Below are positions 5,049-5,761 of a DNA stretch of 5,761 bases, in pieces. The position numbers and the translations under genes were made by a program. The stretch is from Lactobacillales bacterium (GTDB lineage: Bacteria; Bacillota; Bacilli; Lactobacillales; Vagococcaceae), in NCBI GenBank assembly GCA_015655485.1, contig JAATEZ010000001.1, positions 1 to 5,761 on the forward strand, given 5' to 3'. The notes under the pieces were generated by a model that saw only the letters and a list, made by a program, of their open reading frames with translations, was not told the origin of the DNA and did no database searches. Numbering within the stretch: the stretch's first letter is position 1; the number at the start of each line of letters is the position of its first letter.

Positions 5049-5761
5049 ATGAGATTTTTTACCGCAGGAGAATCCCATGGACCTGAATTGACCGCGATCG
5101 TTGAAGGGTTGCCGGCAGGATTACCATTAACAGCAGAAGATATCAATCATGAATTAGTGCGAAGACAAACGGGATATGGCCGCGGCGGGAGGATGTTGAT
5201 TGAAAAAGATCAAGTTCGGATCACTTCTGGTGTCCGTCATGGTTTGACACTAGGCTCGCCAGTCACCTTGGTTGTAGAGAATAAAGACTGGAAAAATTGG
5301 CAGTCGGTGATGAGTGTTGAATCAGTAGAAGAAAAAGTGAAGCAAAGTCGTCGTGTGGCTAAACCAAGACCGGGTCATGCGGATTTGGTCGGCGGCATTA
5401 AATATCAATTTGACGATTTAAGAAATGTTTTAGAACGTTCATCTGCTCGGGAAACCACTATGCGTGTTGCCATTGGCGCAATTGCTAAAAAATTGCTAAA
5501 AGAATTAGAAATAGCTGTTGCGGGACATGTCCTGGAAATAGGCGGAGTGCGCGGTACAGTTCCGGATGGATTGACTGTCCAAGAGATCCAGACTCTTTCT
5601 GAGGCTTCTTCTGTGCGTTGCATTGATCCGGCTGTTGAAGATGCCATGAAGCTGAAAATTGATGAAGCCAAAAAAAATGGCAATACGATTGGCGGTGTCG
5701 TTGAAGTTGTTATTGGGGATGTTCCTGCTGGATTAGGCAGTTATGTCCAATGGGATCGTAA
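5049..5761 (+). CDS. aroC: Chorismate synthase, N-terminal 237 residues (runs off the window)
   Basis: It converts 5-enolpyruvylshikimate 3-phosphate to chorismate with reduced FMN, the last common step before Trp, Tyr, Phe and folate branches. The frame stays open to the window end, covering 237 residues of a family of roughly 360-390. Signature segments are GESHGPEL (7-14) with catalytic His10, RRQTGYGRGGRM (38-49), RPGHADLVG (107-115) with the second catalytic His110, LERSSARETTMR (128-139), and a GGVVEVV segment followed by VPAGLG near the edge. The start is fixed by GESHG at the expected distance and by the strong ribosome binding site. Nothing is missing in the visible part; the C-terminal catalytic Asp region lies outside the window. 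Confidence 0.95.
   Translation, partial: MRFFTAGESHGPELTAIVEGLPAGLPLTAEDINHELVRRQTGYGRGGRMLIEKDQVRITSGVRHGLTLGSPVTLVVENKDWKNWQSVMSVESVEEKVKQSRRVAKPRPGHADLVGGIKYQFDDLRNVLERSSARETTMRVAIGAIAKKLLKELEIAVAGHVLEIGGVRGTVPDGLTVQEIQTLSEASSVRCIDPAVEDAMKLKIDEAKKNGNTIGGVVEVVIGDVPAGLGSYVQWDR

Noticed and set aside
5405..5683. Minus-strand open frame of 92 codons opposite aroC
   Set aside because: It lies opposite conserved chorismate synthase sequence, with no protein features of its own.

Overview
The window looks like chromosomal DNA from a low-GC Gram-positive bacterium of the Lactobacillales, most likely Enterococcus or a close relative. The base composition, the strong AAGGAG-type ribosome binding sites, a consensus sigma-A promoter and the gene order aroE-aroF-aroB-aroC (the order I recall for enterococcal aro operons) all point there. 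The genus is an inference from protein style and order, not from a database match. All genes run on the + strand.

Positions 1-1612 hold the 3' end of an alkaline-phosphatase-superfamily hydrolase and, 18 bases later, a complete UMF1/Atg22-type major facilitator transporter. The two are probably co-transcribed and have no obvious link to aromatic synthesis. Positions 1613-2021 carry no large gene but are dense with regulatory signals: an A/T-rich upstream tract, a TTGACA-N17-TATACT promoter, a 20-codon leader peptide whose end reads Tyr-Tyr-Phe-Ser-Tyr-Phe, a chain of mutually exclusive hairpins, an intrinsic terminator, and a second terminator-like hairpin just before the aroE ribosome binding site. 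Positions 2022-5761 hold the start of a shikimate-pathway operon: aroE (a YdiB-like shikimate dehydrogenase), aroF (type I-beta DAHP synthase with an N-terminal regulatory domain), aroB (3-dehydroquinate synthase) and aroC (chorismate synthase, cut by the window end).

Together the four aro genes supply the entry step (AroF), ring closure (AroB), the reduction of dehydroshikimate (AroE) and the last step to chorismate (AroC). The remaining steps (aroD, aroK, aroA) must be encoded elsewhere, perhaps downstream.

The most interesting feature is the leader. It has the layout of a ribosome-mediated transcription attenuator that senses charged tRNA-Tyr and tRNA-Phe, a mechanism best known from proteobacterial trp/phe/his operons. 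Firmicutes usually use T-box or TRAP control for such operons, and neither is visible here. The RNA segments are built from repeated short sequences (GTTTGTA twice, a 13-mer twice, CTGTAGAT twice), so that each segment can pair with either neighbour, giving an ON fold and an OFF fold. A second terminator hairpin may extend this switch.
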